A DNA stretch of 64,000 bases, taken from the NCBI RefSeq assembly GCF_004959765.1, contig NZ_SJZD01000012.1, positions 1 to 64,000 on the forward strand. Reading direction: 5' to 3'. The stretch comes from Flavobacterium sp. H122. GTDB taxonomy: Bacteria; Bacteroidota; Bacteroidia; Flavobacteriales; Flavobacteriaceae. How positions within the stretch are numbered: position 1 is the first letter of the stretch; each line of letters starts with the position of its first letter. The notes beneath the pieces are model-generated. The model did no database searches and was not told where the DNA came from. It worked only from the letters and a program-made list of their open reading frames with translations. The translations under genes and the position numbers were made by a program. This document shows, piece by piece, positions 24,373 through 34,079 of this stretch.

Positions 24373-25566
24373 TTGATTAAAAAATATATCCATATTTTTG
24401 ATGATGATAAATTTATTGATCCAGCAATAAAATTGTTTGAGGAGGTAATCCCTGAACAATCTGTTTATTATATAATTCAATCTAAAAATACAGAATTTCG
24501 ATATGTTAAATCATCAAATGTCGCCAAGGTTGATTTATCGATAATTAAAGAAAAAAATGAGTTATTGGATTTTATAAATTCAGACACGAATCATGTTGTT
24601 TTTATACACGCATTAAATTATGAAAAACAGCAGTTGATTTTTGGTATTTTACCTGATATAAAGAAAGTGTGGTTTATTTGGGGGTATGATTTGTATGGAA
24701 GTTGGCCGCTTTTAAAGCAAAATATTTATCTTCCGGTGACAAAATCCATATTAGAAATTAAGACAAATTTCAAGACCAGGCTAATATATAATTCTTTTTC
24801 GTTTTTCCTTTTTCATAAAAGAAAAATCATAAAAAGAATTAATAAAAAAATGTTTACTGTATTAAATAATGCATTTGATACTTCTTTTTATAAAACCGCT
24901 AAACTAGTTGATTTTATTGCGCCTGTAGTTCCTGCTGAATACAGAATTATTAAAAATATGAATCTAAAAGCAGAATATGTTCCATTTACATACGGCTGTA
25001 TAGAAGATTTGTTGGGCTCTAATATTGATAAAAATGTTATGCATCAACCTAATATTTTAGTTGGAAATTCGGCTGACCCCTCTAATAATCATTTAGATAT
25101 TTTTTTGAAATTATCCGATTTAGATTTAAGGGATAGAAAAATATATGTTCCACTAAGCTATAGCGGGAATGATAAATATAAAGAACAAGTTTTAAGAAAA
25201 GGATATGAATTATTTGGTGATAAATTTTGTCCATTAACTCAATTTATGCCGTTGGATGAGTATAATGAAATTTTGTTGAGTTGCGGGACTTTGGTATTTA
25301 GCCATATACGGCAGCAAGGGGTGGGGAATATTATAGTTTCAGCATATTTAGGCGCTAGAATATTTTTGAATGAAAAAAGCCCTGTTTATGAATATTATAG
25401 ATCAGAAGGATTGAAAGTTTTCCCAACAAGAGAACTTTCAAAAAAATTAAACGTTTCATTGAAGGAAAAAGAATTGCAAGGGAATAGAGAAAAAATTTTC
25501 AATCTGTATAATAGAGAAGCAGCGCATGAGAAAATAAAAAAACTAATTCAAATTGTTGAAAAATAA
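24373..25566 (+). CDS. GT56 transferase, WecF-like (TDP-Fuc4NAc : lipid-linked acceptor)
   Basis: A 397-residue protein that resembles E. coli WecF in order and wording of motifs. It has KKVWFIWGYDLYGSW (WecF: HIWGADLY), NILVGNSADPSNNHLDIF (WecF: ILVGNSGDRSNEH), IYVPLSYSGNDKYKEQVLRK, PLDEYNEILLSCGTLVFSHI and RQQGVGNII (WecF: RQQGIGTL). The usual WecF reaction adds Fuc4NAc to a lipid-linked disaccharide on the cytosolic face. The start is taken as TTG 24373, because IHIFDDDK follows at once as in the family and no ATG is near. It follows the aminotransferase-acyltransferase pair that could supply its donor. Base composition is markedly AT-richer than wzm/wzt. Confidence 0.87.
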   Translation: MIKKYIHIFDDDKFIDPAIKLFEEVIPEQSVYYIIQSKNTEFRYVKSSNVAKVDLSIIKEKNELLDFINSDTNHVVFIHALNYEKQQLIFGILPDIKKVWFIWGYDLYGSWPLLKQNIYLPVTKSILEIKTNFKTRLIYNSFSFFLFHKRKIIKRINKKMFTVLNNAFDTSFYKTAKLVDFIAPVVPAEYRIIKNMNLKAEYVPFTYGCIEDLLGSNIDKNVMHQPNILVGNSADPSNNHLDIFLKLSDLDLRDRKIYVPLSYSGNDKYKEQVLRKGYELFGDKFCPLTQFMPLDEYNEILLSCGTLVFSHIRQQGVGNIIVSAYLGARIFLNEKSPVYEYYRSEGLKVFPTRELSKKLNVSLKEKELQGNREKIFNLYNREAAHEKIKKLIQIVEK

Positions 25567-25720
25567 AACGTTGTTTGATATATGCTACATTGCGTTTTTG
25601 GTTAAAACAGTAATCAATTCTTATCTTCGAAACAAGTAACAATACAATTACCGTTTTGTAGTTTAAAGAATTAAATAAATTGCATTTAGTAACCTTGTTG
25701 AAAGAACTGATTTAAAGTAT

Positions 25721-26758
25721 ATGTATAATCCACTTGTTTCCATAATAATTCCAACGTATAACAGAGCCCATTTAATAAGTGAGACTTTAAATAGTGTTTT
25801 GGTACAAACTTATACCAATTGGGAATGTGTCATTGTAGATGATGGATCTATCGATAATACGGAGTCTGTTGTGATGGATTATGTTAACAAAGATGCAAGA
25901 TTTCAATTTCACAAAAGACCTGAAAATTATAAATCAGGAGGAAACGGTGCAAGGAATTATGGAGCTGAAATGACTAGTTCGAATTTTTTAATTTTTTTTG
26001 ATTCTGATGATTTACTTGTTGAATCAGCCTTAGATGAGAGAATGATGTTTGTGAAAAAAAATGAATTTGATTTGTTAATTAACAATACAGCAACTTTTAA
26101 AAGAGAAATAGGAGATAGTGAACTTTTATGGAATATATTCGATACAAAAGACTCAATTACAGATTTGTTAAAAAGATTTCTGAATAATGATATGCCATGG
26201 CAAACTAATGGAGCGACATGGTCAAAAGACTTTTTTAAAAAAACAGGAGGTTGGAATGAGAAGCTGTCTGCTTGGCAAGACTGGGAAATACACATAAGAG
26301 CCTTACTTTTAAATCCTAAAATATTACATCTCAATCCGTTTCCTGACACTTATTATAGGTTAGAAAGTAATAATAGTATAAAAGATGGAATCAAAGAAGT
26401 TAAGTATTACCGCTCTGTAAGATATGCTCTTTTTAGTGTGTGTAAATCCATTAATAGGAACAAATTAATAAAAAATAAAGTAAAGAAAGAATTAAATAAA
26501 TTGACAATACGTATATTAATTAAAATGCCTTTGTATAATAATTTTTATTTTTTTTTATTTAGAAACTTATGTGAAACAGGTCCGGCATTTTGCTTAAATA
26601 AATTTCAATTTCTTAAAATATGTTTTATAGAAGTTTTCGGAAAAAGTACAAAGGTAAAAATGTTTCTCATTAAAAAGATATATATAAGGCATCATGAATA
26701 TATGAAAGTGCCAAGCTATTTTTTAAAATTGACAAAGCAGGATATAAAGCCTTTTTAA
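25721..26758 (+). CDS. GT2-family glycosyltransferase
   Basis: A 345-residue GT-A enzyme with the N-terminal LVSIIIPTYNRAHLISETLN, nucleotide-binding VDDGSIDNT, metal-binding FFDSDDLL and acceptor-side GGWNEKLSAWQDWEIHIRAL (the ED-like position is QDWE). The C-terminal ~120 residues are basic, AT-rich in coding and membrane-proximal in style. It is preceded by a 154-base gap with no recognised signal. The closest relatives in the window are the genes at 27837 and 29772, which share the NWECVIVDDGS-type block, so local duplication is likely. Donor and acceptor are unknown. Confidence 0.9.
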   Translation: MYNPLVSIIIPTYNRAHLISETLNSVLVQTYTNWECVIVDDGSIDNTESVVMDYVNKDARFQFHKRPENYKSGGNGARNYGAEMTSSNFLIFFDSDDLLVESALDERMMFVKKNEFDLLINNTATFKREIGDSELLWNIFDTKDSITDLLKRFLNNDMPWQTNGATWSKDFFKKTGGWNEKLSAWQDWEIHIRALLLNPKILHLNPFPDTYYRLESNNSIKDGIKEVKYYRSVRYALFSVCKSINRNKLIKNKVKKELNKLTIRILIKMPLYNNFYFFLFRNLCETGPAFCLNKFQFLKICFIEVFGKSTKVKMFLIKKIYIRHHEYMKVPSYFLKLTKQDIKPF

Positions 26759-26814
26759 TTTTTAGTTTTAAAATAAATAATCTCAAATTTAATATCGATA
26801 GACAAAAATAGTAT

Positions 26815-27840
26815 ATGAGTTTTAAATACAATTTTTCAATAGTTATTTGCTGTTACAATAGTGAAGAAAGAATTTCAAAAACGCTGCATCATATAGCCAG
26901 ACAAAAGATAAAGGATGATATTAATTGGGAAGTAATTGTTGTTAATAATAATTCAACAGATTTAACAACTGAAAAAGCATTTAAAACTTGGGAAAAAATT
27001 AATTCTTTTATTGATTTTAAAATTATTGATGAAATAAATCCTGGTTTATCATTTGCCAGAAAAAAAGGAACTCTTGAGAGCAGAGGAGAATATATTCTGT
27101 TTTGTGATGATGATAATTGGTTAGATGAAAATTACATTCAAACTGCTTTTGAAATTACACAGAAAGATTCTAAAATTGGTATGTTAGGTGGTATAGGAAC
27201 AGCTTTTACAATTGGTGATACTCCGGAATGGTTTGAAAAGGCAAAAATTGCTTATGCGGTAGGTGCACAAAATGAAACAGAAGGTGATATAACTTACAAA
27301 AAGGGATATGTTTATGGAGCTGGAGCTATTGTTAAGAAAGAATTACTTATATTGTTAGATGAAATAGGATTTGCTCATGTTTTGACAGATAGGATTGGGA
27401 AGAAAATAGTTTCAGGTGGAGATAATGAGATCGGTTATGCAATTGTTTTATTAGGCTACAAAATATATTATTCACAAAAATTAAAATTTCAACATTACAT
27501 TCCTGACAATAGGCTTAATTTAAAATATTTAAAAAAGTTTAAAATTGGTCAGACATATACATACACTGCTATAAAGACTTATGAGGATTATATTTTTAAA
27601 AAGGATACGTTGTATAAGCCTCTTACTTTTAAAAATTGTGTGCTAACTAATTTAAAAGAAATTGTTTTAATTAATATACAGTATTTTAAAGGAGAAACAA
27701 GTTATTCTAATTATTATCTAAATCAGGCTAAATGGATTAGTAATATTAAATATTATTTTTTTAACAAATATCAGGATTATAATATTTATGTCAAGGTTCA
27801 AAATAATATTAAATTAATTGAAAATTATATTAAAAGTTGA
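26815..27840 (+). CDS. GT2-family glycosyltransferase
   Basis: A 341-residue enzyme with FSIVICCYNSEERISKTLHH, VIVVNNNSTDLTTEK, PGLSFARKKG and the metal site ILFCDDDNWLDENYI. The middle has the TPEWFEKAKIAYAVGAQ and GGDNEIGYAIVLLGYKIYY blocks seen in glycan-cluster GT2s of the WcaA/succinoglycan type. Stop and next start overlap (TTGA at 27837-27840). Specificity is unknown. Confidence 0.9.
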   Translation: MSFKYNFSIVICCYNSEERISKTLHHIARQKIKDDINWEVIVVNNNSTDLTTEKAFKTWEKINSFIDFKIIDEINPGLSFARKKGTLESRGEYILFCDDDNWLDENYIQTAFEITQKDSKIGMLGGIGTAFTIGDTPEWFEKAKIAYAVGAQNETEGDITYKKGYVYGAGAIVKKELLILLDEIGFAHVLTDRIGKKIVSGGDNEIGYAIVLLGYKIYYSQKLKFQHYIPDNRLNLKYLKKFKIGQTYTYTAIKTYEDYIFKKDTLYKPLTFKNCVLTNLKEIVLINIQYFKGETSYSNYYLNQAKWISNIKYYFFNKYQDYNIYVKVQNNIKLIENYIKS

Positions 27841-28775
27841 TAATCTCAAATAGTTTAGTTTCGGTAATAATTCCTGTATATAACAGATCTCAAATAGTTT
27901 GTGAAACTCTTAATTCCGTATTATCTCAAACATACAATAATTGGGAATGTATAATTGTTGACGATGGTTCTACAGATACTACTGTTGAAGTTATAAAAAA
28001 TTTCATAATTGAAGAAAGCCGATTTCTATTAATAATTAGATCCGAAGATGAAAAAAAAGGAGCAAGTACTTGCAGAAACATTGGATTAAAGTATGCTAAA
28101 GGAACTTTCATTCAATTTTTAGATTCAGATGATGTTTTGTCACCACATAAAATATTAGAGCAATGTAAATTGTTAGATTCTCAATCTGAAATGTCATTTG
28201 CATTTTGCAAATGGGGTAGATTTACTCATTCAATCAATGATGCCGTTTTATTTGATAAGTTAGCCGTTTATAAGGATTTTAGTAATCCTGTAAAACTTTT
28301 AGATGCTTTAACTTTATCGAAAGGGTATTTACCTTTACATTCATTTTTATTTTCTAAAAGATTAATTGATCAGGCTGGCTTTTGGGATGAAAATATAGGA
28401 TTAAATGATGATGGAGAGTTTTTTAGTAGAATTATTCTTAGTTTTGAAAATGCTTTTTTTGTACCTGATTGTTTTGTATTATATAGGACGCCTTTTAACG
28501 TTGAAGATAATTTAAGTTCATTTAAAAATGATAAAGATGTTTTGTCTGCGATAAAGAGTTGGGAAGTAATTTTTAAACGTTATGACAAAAAATTTAGAGG
28601 CACAGAAAAAAAATATCGAATATTTATAAAGATTGGTGTTCATCAGAATACCAAGAAAATCTCACCAGGTTTATTAATTCATCCTTTTTTTTCGGAATTA
28701 GAATTTTATTTTTTGAAGCAAAAAGTAATTAGATTTCTTCAAAAACTAATAAAAATTATATATGGAAACGGATAA
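27837..28775 (+). CDS. GT2-family glycosyltransferase
   Basis: A 312-residue enzyme. The start is TTG 27837, overlapping the preceding stop, because SLVSVIIPVYNRSQIVCETL begins a few codons later and no ATG is available upstream of the fold. Nucleotide-site IIVDDGSTDTT, metal-site FLDSDDVL and an acceptor-side GLNDDGEFFSRIIL are present. It is a paralogue of 25721 and 29772. It overlaps the next gene by 14 bases. Specificity is unknown. Confidence 0.88.
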   Translation: MIISNSLVSVIIPVYNRSQIVCETLNSVLSQTYNNWECIIVDDGSTDTTVEVIKNFIIEESRFLLIIRSEDEKKGASTCRNIGLKYAKGTFIQFLDSDDVLSPHKILEQCKLLDSQSEMSFAFCKWGRFTHSINDAVLFDKLAVYKDFSNPVKLLDALTLSKGYLPLHSFLFSKRLIDQAGFWDENIGLNDDGEFFSRIILSFENAFFVPDCFVLYRTPFNVEDNLSSFKNDKDVLSAIKSWEVIFKRYDKKFRGTEKKYRIFIKIGVHQNTKKISPGLLIHPFFSELEFYFLKQKVIRFLQKLIKIIYGNG

Positions 28776-29772
28776 ATTAATTTCTATAATATTACCAGTT
28801 TATAATGGTGAAAAACATCTTGCAAAATCAATTGAAAGTTGTTTAAGTCAATCGTATAAAAATATTGAATTGATTATTGTTAATGATTGTTCGACGGATG
28901 CCACTTTAGAAATTATTACTGATTTTGCTTCAAAAGATGATAGAATTAAAATTATTAATAATGACATAAATAAAAAGCTGCCGGCATCACTTAACATAGG
29001 TCACAAGGTTGCCAATGGAGATTTATTTACATGGACAAGTCATGACAATATATATGAACCTTCAGCAATTGAAGAATTAGCAAAACCAATTCTGTTAGGT
29101 CATGCAGATGTCACTTATGCTAATTTATTTTTAATTGATAGTGAAGGGAATTTCAAAAAAGAAACTATACTCCCTGAAATTGAAAATTTGATATTTGGAA
29201 ACTGTGTCGGAGCCTCTTTTTTATACAGAAAAGAAGTTTTTGAAAGAAATAATGGTTATAATGAGCATTTATTTTTAGTTGAAGATTATGATTTTTGGAT
29301 TCGCGCTTTCAATCATAGTAAATTTATTCACATAAATAATTCTTTTTATAATTACCGTACTCATGAAGAAAGTTTGACATACGGAATCAATGAGAATCCG
29401 GAAAAGAATAAATTATGGAAAAATAATTTACTCAAAATGTATGAAGTCTTCTTTTCCGCATATTTGAAAGAATTTTCCAATACAGCTATTATTTTTACCC
29501 AAATGCTTACAGAATATAAATTGGACTTTGATTTGTTGATTAAAGAAAATCAGAATATTTCACTCCTGAAAAAAAAGTTAAGCAATAATAAAAATATTGA
29601 GTCTTCAAAAAATGTAGAAAGAATTTTTTTGAAAAAATATATTGAAATGATTAGTAATACTTTGGATGAGAAAAATACTATATCAAAATCTCTTTATCTT
29701 TTAAAAAATTACTATAAGGTAATGGATAAGAATGATTTCAAAACGTTAATTAAATTCATTTTCTTTAAGTAA
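28762..29772 (+). CDS. GT2-family glycosyltransferase
   Basis: A 336-residue enzyme with LISIILPVYNGEKHLAKSIE, IIVNDCSTDATLEII and, instead of the usual DxD run, FTWTSHDNIYEPSA. This S-H-D form is found in a subset of GT2s. FLVEDYDFWIRAFNHSKF gives the ED motif. The ~110 C-terminal residues are lysine-rich and helical. Stop and next start share TAATG. Specificity is unknown. Confidence 0.9.
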   Translation: METDKLISIILPVYNGEKHLAKSIESCLSQSYKNIELIIVNDCSTDATLEIITDFASKDDRIKIINNDINKKLPASLNIGHKVANGDLFTWTSHDNIYEPSAIEELAKPILLGHADVTYANLFLIDSEGNFKKETILPEIENLIFGNCVGASFLYRKEVFERNNGYNEHLFLVEDYDFWIRAFNHSKFIHINNSFYNYRTHEESLTYGINENPEKNKLWKNNLLKMYEVFFSAYLKEFSNTAIIFTQMLTEYKLDFDLLIKENQNISLLKKKLSNNKNIESSKNVERIFLKKYIEMISNTLDEKNTISKSLYLLKNYYKVMDKNDFKTLIKFIFFK

Positions 29773-30692
29773 TGAATAAACCTAAAATTACAATTATCAT
29801 GGCCACCTACAATAGAGCACATTTTATTGTAGAAACCTTACATTCCATTCAACAACAAACATTTGTTGATTGGGAGTGTTTGATTATTGATGATGGAGGA
29901 ACTGATAATACTAGCCAGGTTATAGCTTCGATACTGGAAAAAGATAAAAGATTTCAATTCTTAAAACGACCTGAAAATTATTTAAAAGGATTACCTGGCT
30001 GCAGAAATTACGGACTTGATTTAGCACAGGGAGATTACATCATCTTTTTTGATGATGATGATATAATCCATCCTGAAAATCTAAAAGTAAATCTTGAAGT
30101 TGTACAGGGGAACAGTGTTGATTTTTGCCATTATCAAAAACAATCATTCGAGAACCGTAAACCTGAAATTCATTTGTCTGAAGCTAAAATTATTCAATCG
30201 ATTTCAATCTCAGACATAGAAGATGTGATAACCCAAAAAATCGGGTTGGCATCATGTACTGTGTTCTGGCATAAAAGATGTTTTGCAGACAACCGTTTTA
30301 ATGAAGAATTAATGTATGCGGAAGAATGGGAATGTTATTCCAGAATTATAAGTGATGGATTTTGTGGTTTGATTATTGACTCTTTTTTATATTTTAATAG
30401 AAAACATCCTAATTCAAATACGGGAGAGTTCTACAATAATAATCCTATTCGCAAGGCTTCAAAAAAAGATGCTGTTCTTTTAGTAATTGATAATTTAAAA
30501 GTGAAAGGACTGTTTTCGGAAAAACTCCTTAGGTATTTTGTTCAAATGGCTTTGCAGTTTAAAGAACATCTCCTTTTTAAACAGATAAAAGAAAAAGCGC
30601 GTTTATCTTTTGTTGAAAGAGTGAAATGGAATATTTTTTATAGCTTGCTGCCCATAAGACTTTTTTTATATCGTATTAAAAAGCAATTGTAA
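29772..30692 (+). CDS. GT2-family glycosyltransferase
   Basis: A 306-residue enzyme with [54 protein letters not shown] (followed by DD) and the acceptor-side [20 protein letters not shown]. It closes the five-gene GT2 series 25721-30692 and is followed 7 bases later by the WecB-type epimerase gene. Specificity is unknown. Confidence 0.9.
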   Translation: MNKPKITIIMATYNRAHFIVETLHSIQQQTFVDWECLIIDDGGTDNTSQVIASILEKDKRFQFLKRPENYLKGLPGCRNYGLDLAQGDYIIFFDDDDIIHPENLKVNLEVVQGNSVDFCHYQKQSFENRKPEIHLSEAKIIQSISISDIEDVITQKIGLASCTVFWHKRCFADNRFNEELMYAEEWECYSRIISDGFCGLIIDSFLYFNRKHPNSNTGEFYNNNPIRKASKKDAVLLVIDNLKVKGLFSEKLLRYFVQMALQFKEHLLFKQIKEKARLSFVERVKWNIFYSLLPIRLFLYRIKKQL

Positions 30693-30699
30693 AAAAATA

Positions 30700-31818
30700 A
30701 TGAAAGTACTGCTTTGTTTTGGAACAAGACCCGAAGCCATCAAAATGGCACCTCTTTATCATAAGTTGAAAGATACTTCTGTTGAAATCGCTGTTTGTGT
30801 AACTGCTCAACACAGGGAAATGCTGGATCAGGTTCTTGATTTTTTTGAGATAATACCTGACTATGATTTGGATTTGATGCAAAAAGGGCAAAGTTTGAAT
30901 CAGTTGAGTAGCCGTATACTCTCATCAATTGAAGTGATTTTTCAAAATTTTAATCCCGGCTTGGTTTTAGTACACGGCGACACTACAACATCTTCCATGG
31001 TAGCATTAGCAGCATTTCATAATGGTATTAAGGTGGGGCATGTAGAGGCAGGATTGCGGACTTACAACAAACTTTCACCTTATCCTGAGGAAATGAACCG
31101 GCAAATTACCGGCAAAATTGCCGACTATCATTTTGCCCCCACATCTTGGGCAGAAAAAAATCTTTTACAGGAAAAAGTCACTAAAGAAAATATTGTAGTT
31201 TCAGGAAATACTGTAATAGATGCTTTACAATTGGGTGTTCATAAGTTGGAAAAAGGCTATCATTGTGATGATTTGAATTTAGTGAGGCAGCTTCTGCAAC
31301 CGGATAAAAAATTGATTTTGGTTACCGGACATCGCAGGGAAAATTTTGGTGAAGGATTTGAAAATTTATGTTTGGCAATAAGAAAAATCGCCACAGCAAG
31401 ACCAGATGTTCAAATTGTTTATCCTGTTCATTTAAATCCGAATGTACAAGAACCTGTACAACGTATTCTAAGTGCAATTTCTAATGTGTATTTAATTTCT
31501 CCGGTAGATTATCCTGCTTTTTTATATTTAATGCAGCACTCATATTTTATTGTAACCGATTCCGGAGGTGTTCAGGAAGAAGCTCCTTCTTTAGGAAAAC
31601 CTGTTTTGGTAATGCGTGATACAACTGAACGGCCGGAAGCTTTGGAAGCTGGAACGGTACAATTGGTAGGTACTGATACCGGGACCATAGTGAATGCTTG
31701 TTTGGAATTGCTGGACAATGAAGTTTTATATAAAAAAATGAGTCAGGCGCATAATCCGTATGGAGATGGAAAAGCTTCGGAACGAATTTGTACCTTTATT
31801 ACCCAATTGCCATTTTAG
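30700..31818 (+). CDS. wecB: UDP-N-acetylglucosamine 2-epimerase (non-hydrolysing)
   Basis: A 372-residue WecB/MnaA-type epimerase that interconverts UDP-GlcNAc and UDP-ManNAc. Visible motifs are [28 protein letters not shown]-like [40 protein letters not shown] and [18 protein letters not shown], and [20 protein letters not shown] with RDTTERPEA. All substrate-contacting blocks are intact and length is normal. UDP-ManNAc could go to ManNAcA (a WecC-type dehydrogenase is not in the window) or be used directly by one of the transferases. Confidence 0.95.
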   Translation: MKVLLCFGTRPEAIKMAPLYHKLKDTSVEIAVCVTAQHREMLDQVLDFFEIIPDYDLDLMQKGQSLNQLSSRILSSIEVIFQNFNPGLVLVHGDTTTSSMVALAAFHNGIKVGHVEAGLRTYNKLSPYPEEMNRQITGKIADYHFAPTSWAEKNLLQEKVTKENIVVSGNTVIDALQLGVHKLEKGYHCDDLNLVRQLLQPDKKLILVTGHRRENFGEGFENLCLAIRKIATARPDVQIVYPVHLNPNVQEPVQRILSAISNVYLISPVDYPAFLYLMQHSYFIVTDSGGVQEEAPSLGKPVLVMRDTTERPEALEAGTVQLVGTDTGTIVNACLELLDNEVLYKKMSQAHNPYGDGKASERICTFITQLPF

Positions 31819-31819
31819 A

Positions 31820-33073
31820 ATGAAGATTTTAGTTGTAGTTGACTCCATAGATGTTAATGATAGTAGTGGTTCCAAAGCTAATGTAGCTTTGATTCAAAAC
31901 CTGGCTGCTTGCGGATTTGAAGTCTGCGTTTTACATTATACCCAAAAGAATATAATATTAGATGCTGTTACCTGTGTTGCGGTTCCTGAAAAAAAATGGA
32001 ATTACCTTTACGTATTAAGCAGAACTGAGCGTTTATTTACCAGATTGACAAAAATAAGCTTAAATAAGTATTTAGAACAATGGTTTGGTTTTTCATTTAC
32101 TTTTTTCAATGATTCCTACAGTATAGCCACTGCTGTTAAAAAACATAAAGATTTTCAGCCTGACTTGATTTTGACATTAAGTAAAGGAGCCAGTTTCCGC
32201 CCGCATCATGCTCTTTTGAAAGTGCCTGAATTTCATAATAAATGGATGGCTTATGTTCATGATCCTTATCCGTTTCATTTTTATCCAAGACCATATAATT
32301 GGATTCAGCCAGGTTATGCTCAAAAGGAGAGGTTTTTTAGAACAGTTTCCGGGAAGGCTGAATACAGTGCTTTCCCAAGTCAATTACTAAAAGAATGGAT
32401 GGGGAGCTATTTTGATAATTTTTTGAAAACAGGAATTATCATCCCGCATCAAGTGGAAAAAAATACTATAAACGATATTCCGGCTCCTGATTATTTCGAT
32501 AGTACAAAGTTTAACTTATTGCATGCAGGAAATTTGATGAAGCAAAGGAGCCCAATCCCATTAATAAAAGCGTATAAAAAATTTTTAGAAGCTTTTCCTG
32601 ATGCTGAAAAACAATCACAGTTATTACTTTTAGGACCAGCTGATTTTTATGAAGAAGAATTGATCAATTTTCAAAAAGAAATAACTTCATTGCATGTAGA
32701 AAATAGAAATGTCCCTTTTAAAGAGGTTTTGGCTTTACAAGAAAAGGTTTCCGTTAATATTATACTGGAATCCAAATCTGAAATCAGTCCCTTTTTGCCT
32801 GGTAAATTCCCTCATTGTATAGCTGCAGATAAGCCTATTCTTCTGTTAAGCCCATATTACAGTGAAACCAGAAGATTGTTAGGGGAAAATTATTCATACT
32901 GGGCTGAAGCAGATGATGTAGTGAAAATTAAAACGAAAATTGAGAAATTATATCTTAATTGGAAAGAGAATTCCAATCAGTTTTTAAATAGAAAAGATTT
33001 AGAAAAATATTGCAGTAACGAGCATGTTAAGAAAGAATTGTTTAAATTGTTTAATAATACCCAAAATTTATGA
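31820..33073 (+). CDS. GT-B glycosyltransferase (GT4-like)
   Basis: A 417-residue protein starting MKILVVVDSIDVNDSSGSKA. It shows the two Rossmann halves of a GT-B enzyme: LLHAGNLMKQRSPIPLIKAY opens the C-terminal half, then LLLLGPADFYEEELINFQKE and a weak GT4-type donor site (ESKSEISPFLPGKFPHCIAA, DKPILLL). ATG 31820 immediately after the wecB stop was preferred to the upstream in-frame ATG 31760, which would lie inside wecB. Stop and next start overlap as ATGA. Donor unknown. Confidence 0.8.
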   Translation: MKILVVVDSIDVNDSSGSKANVALIQNLAACGFEVCVLHYTQKNIILDAVTCVAVPEKKWNYLYVLSRTERLFTRLTKISLNKYLEQWFGFSFTFFNDSYSIATAVKKHKDFQPDLILTLSKGASFRPHHALLKVPEFHNKWMAYVHDPYPFHFYPRPYNWIQPGYAQKERFFRTVSGKAEYSAFPSQLLKEWMGSYFDNFLKTGIIIPHQVEKNTINDIPAPDYFDSTKFNLLHAGNLMKQRSPIPLIKAYKKFLEAFPDAEKQSQLLLLGPADFYEEELINFQKEITSLHVENRNVPFKEVLALQEKVSVNIILESKSEISPFLPGKFPHCIAADKPILLLSPYYSETRRLLGENYSYWAEADDVVKIKTKIEKLYLNWKENSNQFLNRKDLEKYCSNEHVKKELFKLFNNTQNL

Positions 33074-34062
33074 GAGAGGGAATTAATCCGCAAAAATTAG
33101 AGAAAAAACTGGAATTGGATAAAATCCATCGAATTGTAGTTGTGGTATACATACCCGAATTGACCGGGTTTTATAAAAATTCTTTTGAGGTTTTTAAATT
33201 ATGCATTGATTCGTTAATTTCCACAATCGACAAACATGCTGCTGTAACGGTTGTAAATAATGGTTCTTGTGCTGAGGTATATGCATTTTTGAATGATTAT
33301 CTGCATTTAGGGAAAATCGATTCTGTAATCCACCATAGAACCAATATAGGAAAAATTGATGCCCAGATAGGGGCAGCAAGGGGCGTAAGGGAAAAACTGA
33401 TAACATTGACAGATTCGGATATACTTTTTAAGGCAGGATGGCAGATGAATGTTGAAAAAGTTTTTCATTCTTTTAACGGAGTGGGCTCTGTGTCTCCAAT
33501 TCCTGTGAAAGATGGCCTTTTTTATGGAACAACATCAGTCTTAAAAGCAGTTCTGTTGCGAAAAGTCCGATTTAAAAGAGAATCAATTCCTGGAAATTTC
33601 GATGATTACAATAAATATTTGAACAGTATTAATTGGGATTTGGAAACTGATAAAGATAAAAAATGGACAATTATATATTCAGGAAATACAAAAGCAGTTA
33701 TAGGGAGCGGTCATCAGGTGTTAACAGTTGACAGGGATATTCTCTTTAAAACTGTTCCCACAAAGCCTTCATTGACTCTGGTTGGAGGGGATTCAGAATT
33801 CAGTTATGTCGACGCTCCTATCGATAAGGCAGGAAAGATGAGGTTGTCAACTTATAATAATTATGCTTTTCATATGGGGAATAATTTAGAACCATGGATG
33901 ATTGATGTTCAAAAAGATAATGAAAAAAGCAGGGTTGAAGATTCAAATTTGGATATGAGAAATACTGTATCAGTGGATTTGCTGAATACGAGGTTTAAAG
34001 ATAAATTCTTTGGATTGAAAAAAAGAATCGTAAAAAAAATATTTGCTCTTTTTTATAATTAA
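33070..34062 (+). CDS. GT2-like glycosyltransferase
   Basis: A 330-residue protein with a GT-A like N-terminal half: RIVVVVYIPELTGFYKNSFE, AVTVVNNGSCAEVYAF, and ITLTDSDILFKAGW, which has the DxD (DSD) motif. The C-terminal half has GSGHQVLTVDRDILFKTVP and GGDSEFSYVDAPIDKAG, and is not typical. It probably transfers a sugar in the O-unit; family placement is by the DSD site and overall layout. It overlaps the previous gene by 4 bases. Confidence 0.72.
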   Translation: MREGINPQKLEKKLELDKIHRIVVVVYIPELTGFYKNSFEVFKLCIDSLISTIDKHAAVTVVNNGSCAEVYAFLNDYLHLGKIDSVIHHRTNIGKIDAQIGAARGVREKLITLTDSDILFKAGWQMNVEKVFHSFNGVGSVSPIPVKDGLFYGTTSVLKAVLLRKVRFKRESIPGNFDDYNKYLNSINWDLETDKDKKWTIIYSGNTKAVIGSGHQVLTVDRDILFKTVPTKPSLTLVGGDSEFSYVDAPIDKAGKMRLSTYNNYAFHMGNNLEPWMIDVQKDNEKSRVEDSNLDMRNTVSVDLLNTRFKDKFFGLKKRIVKKIFALFYN

Positions 34063-34079
34063 AAAGAAGAACTTTTGTT

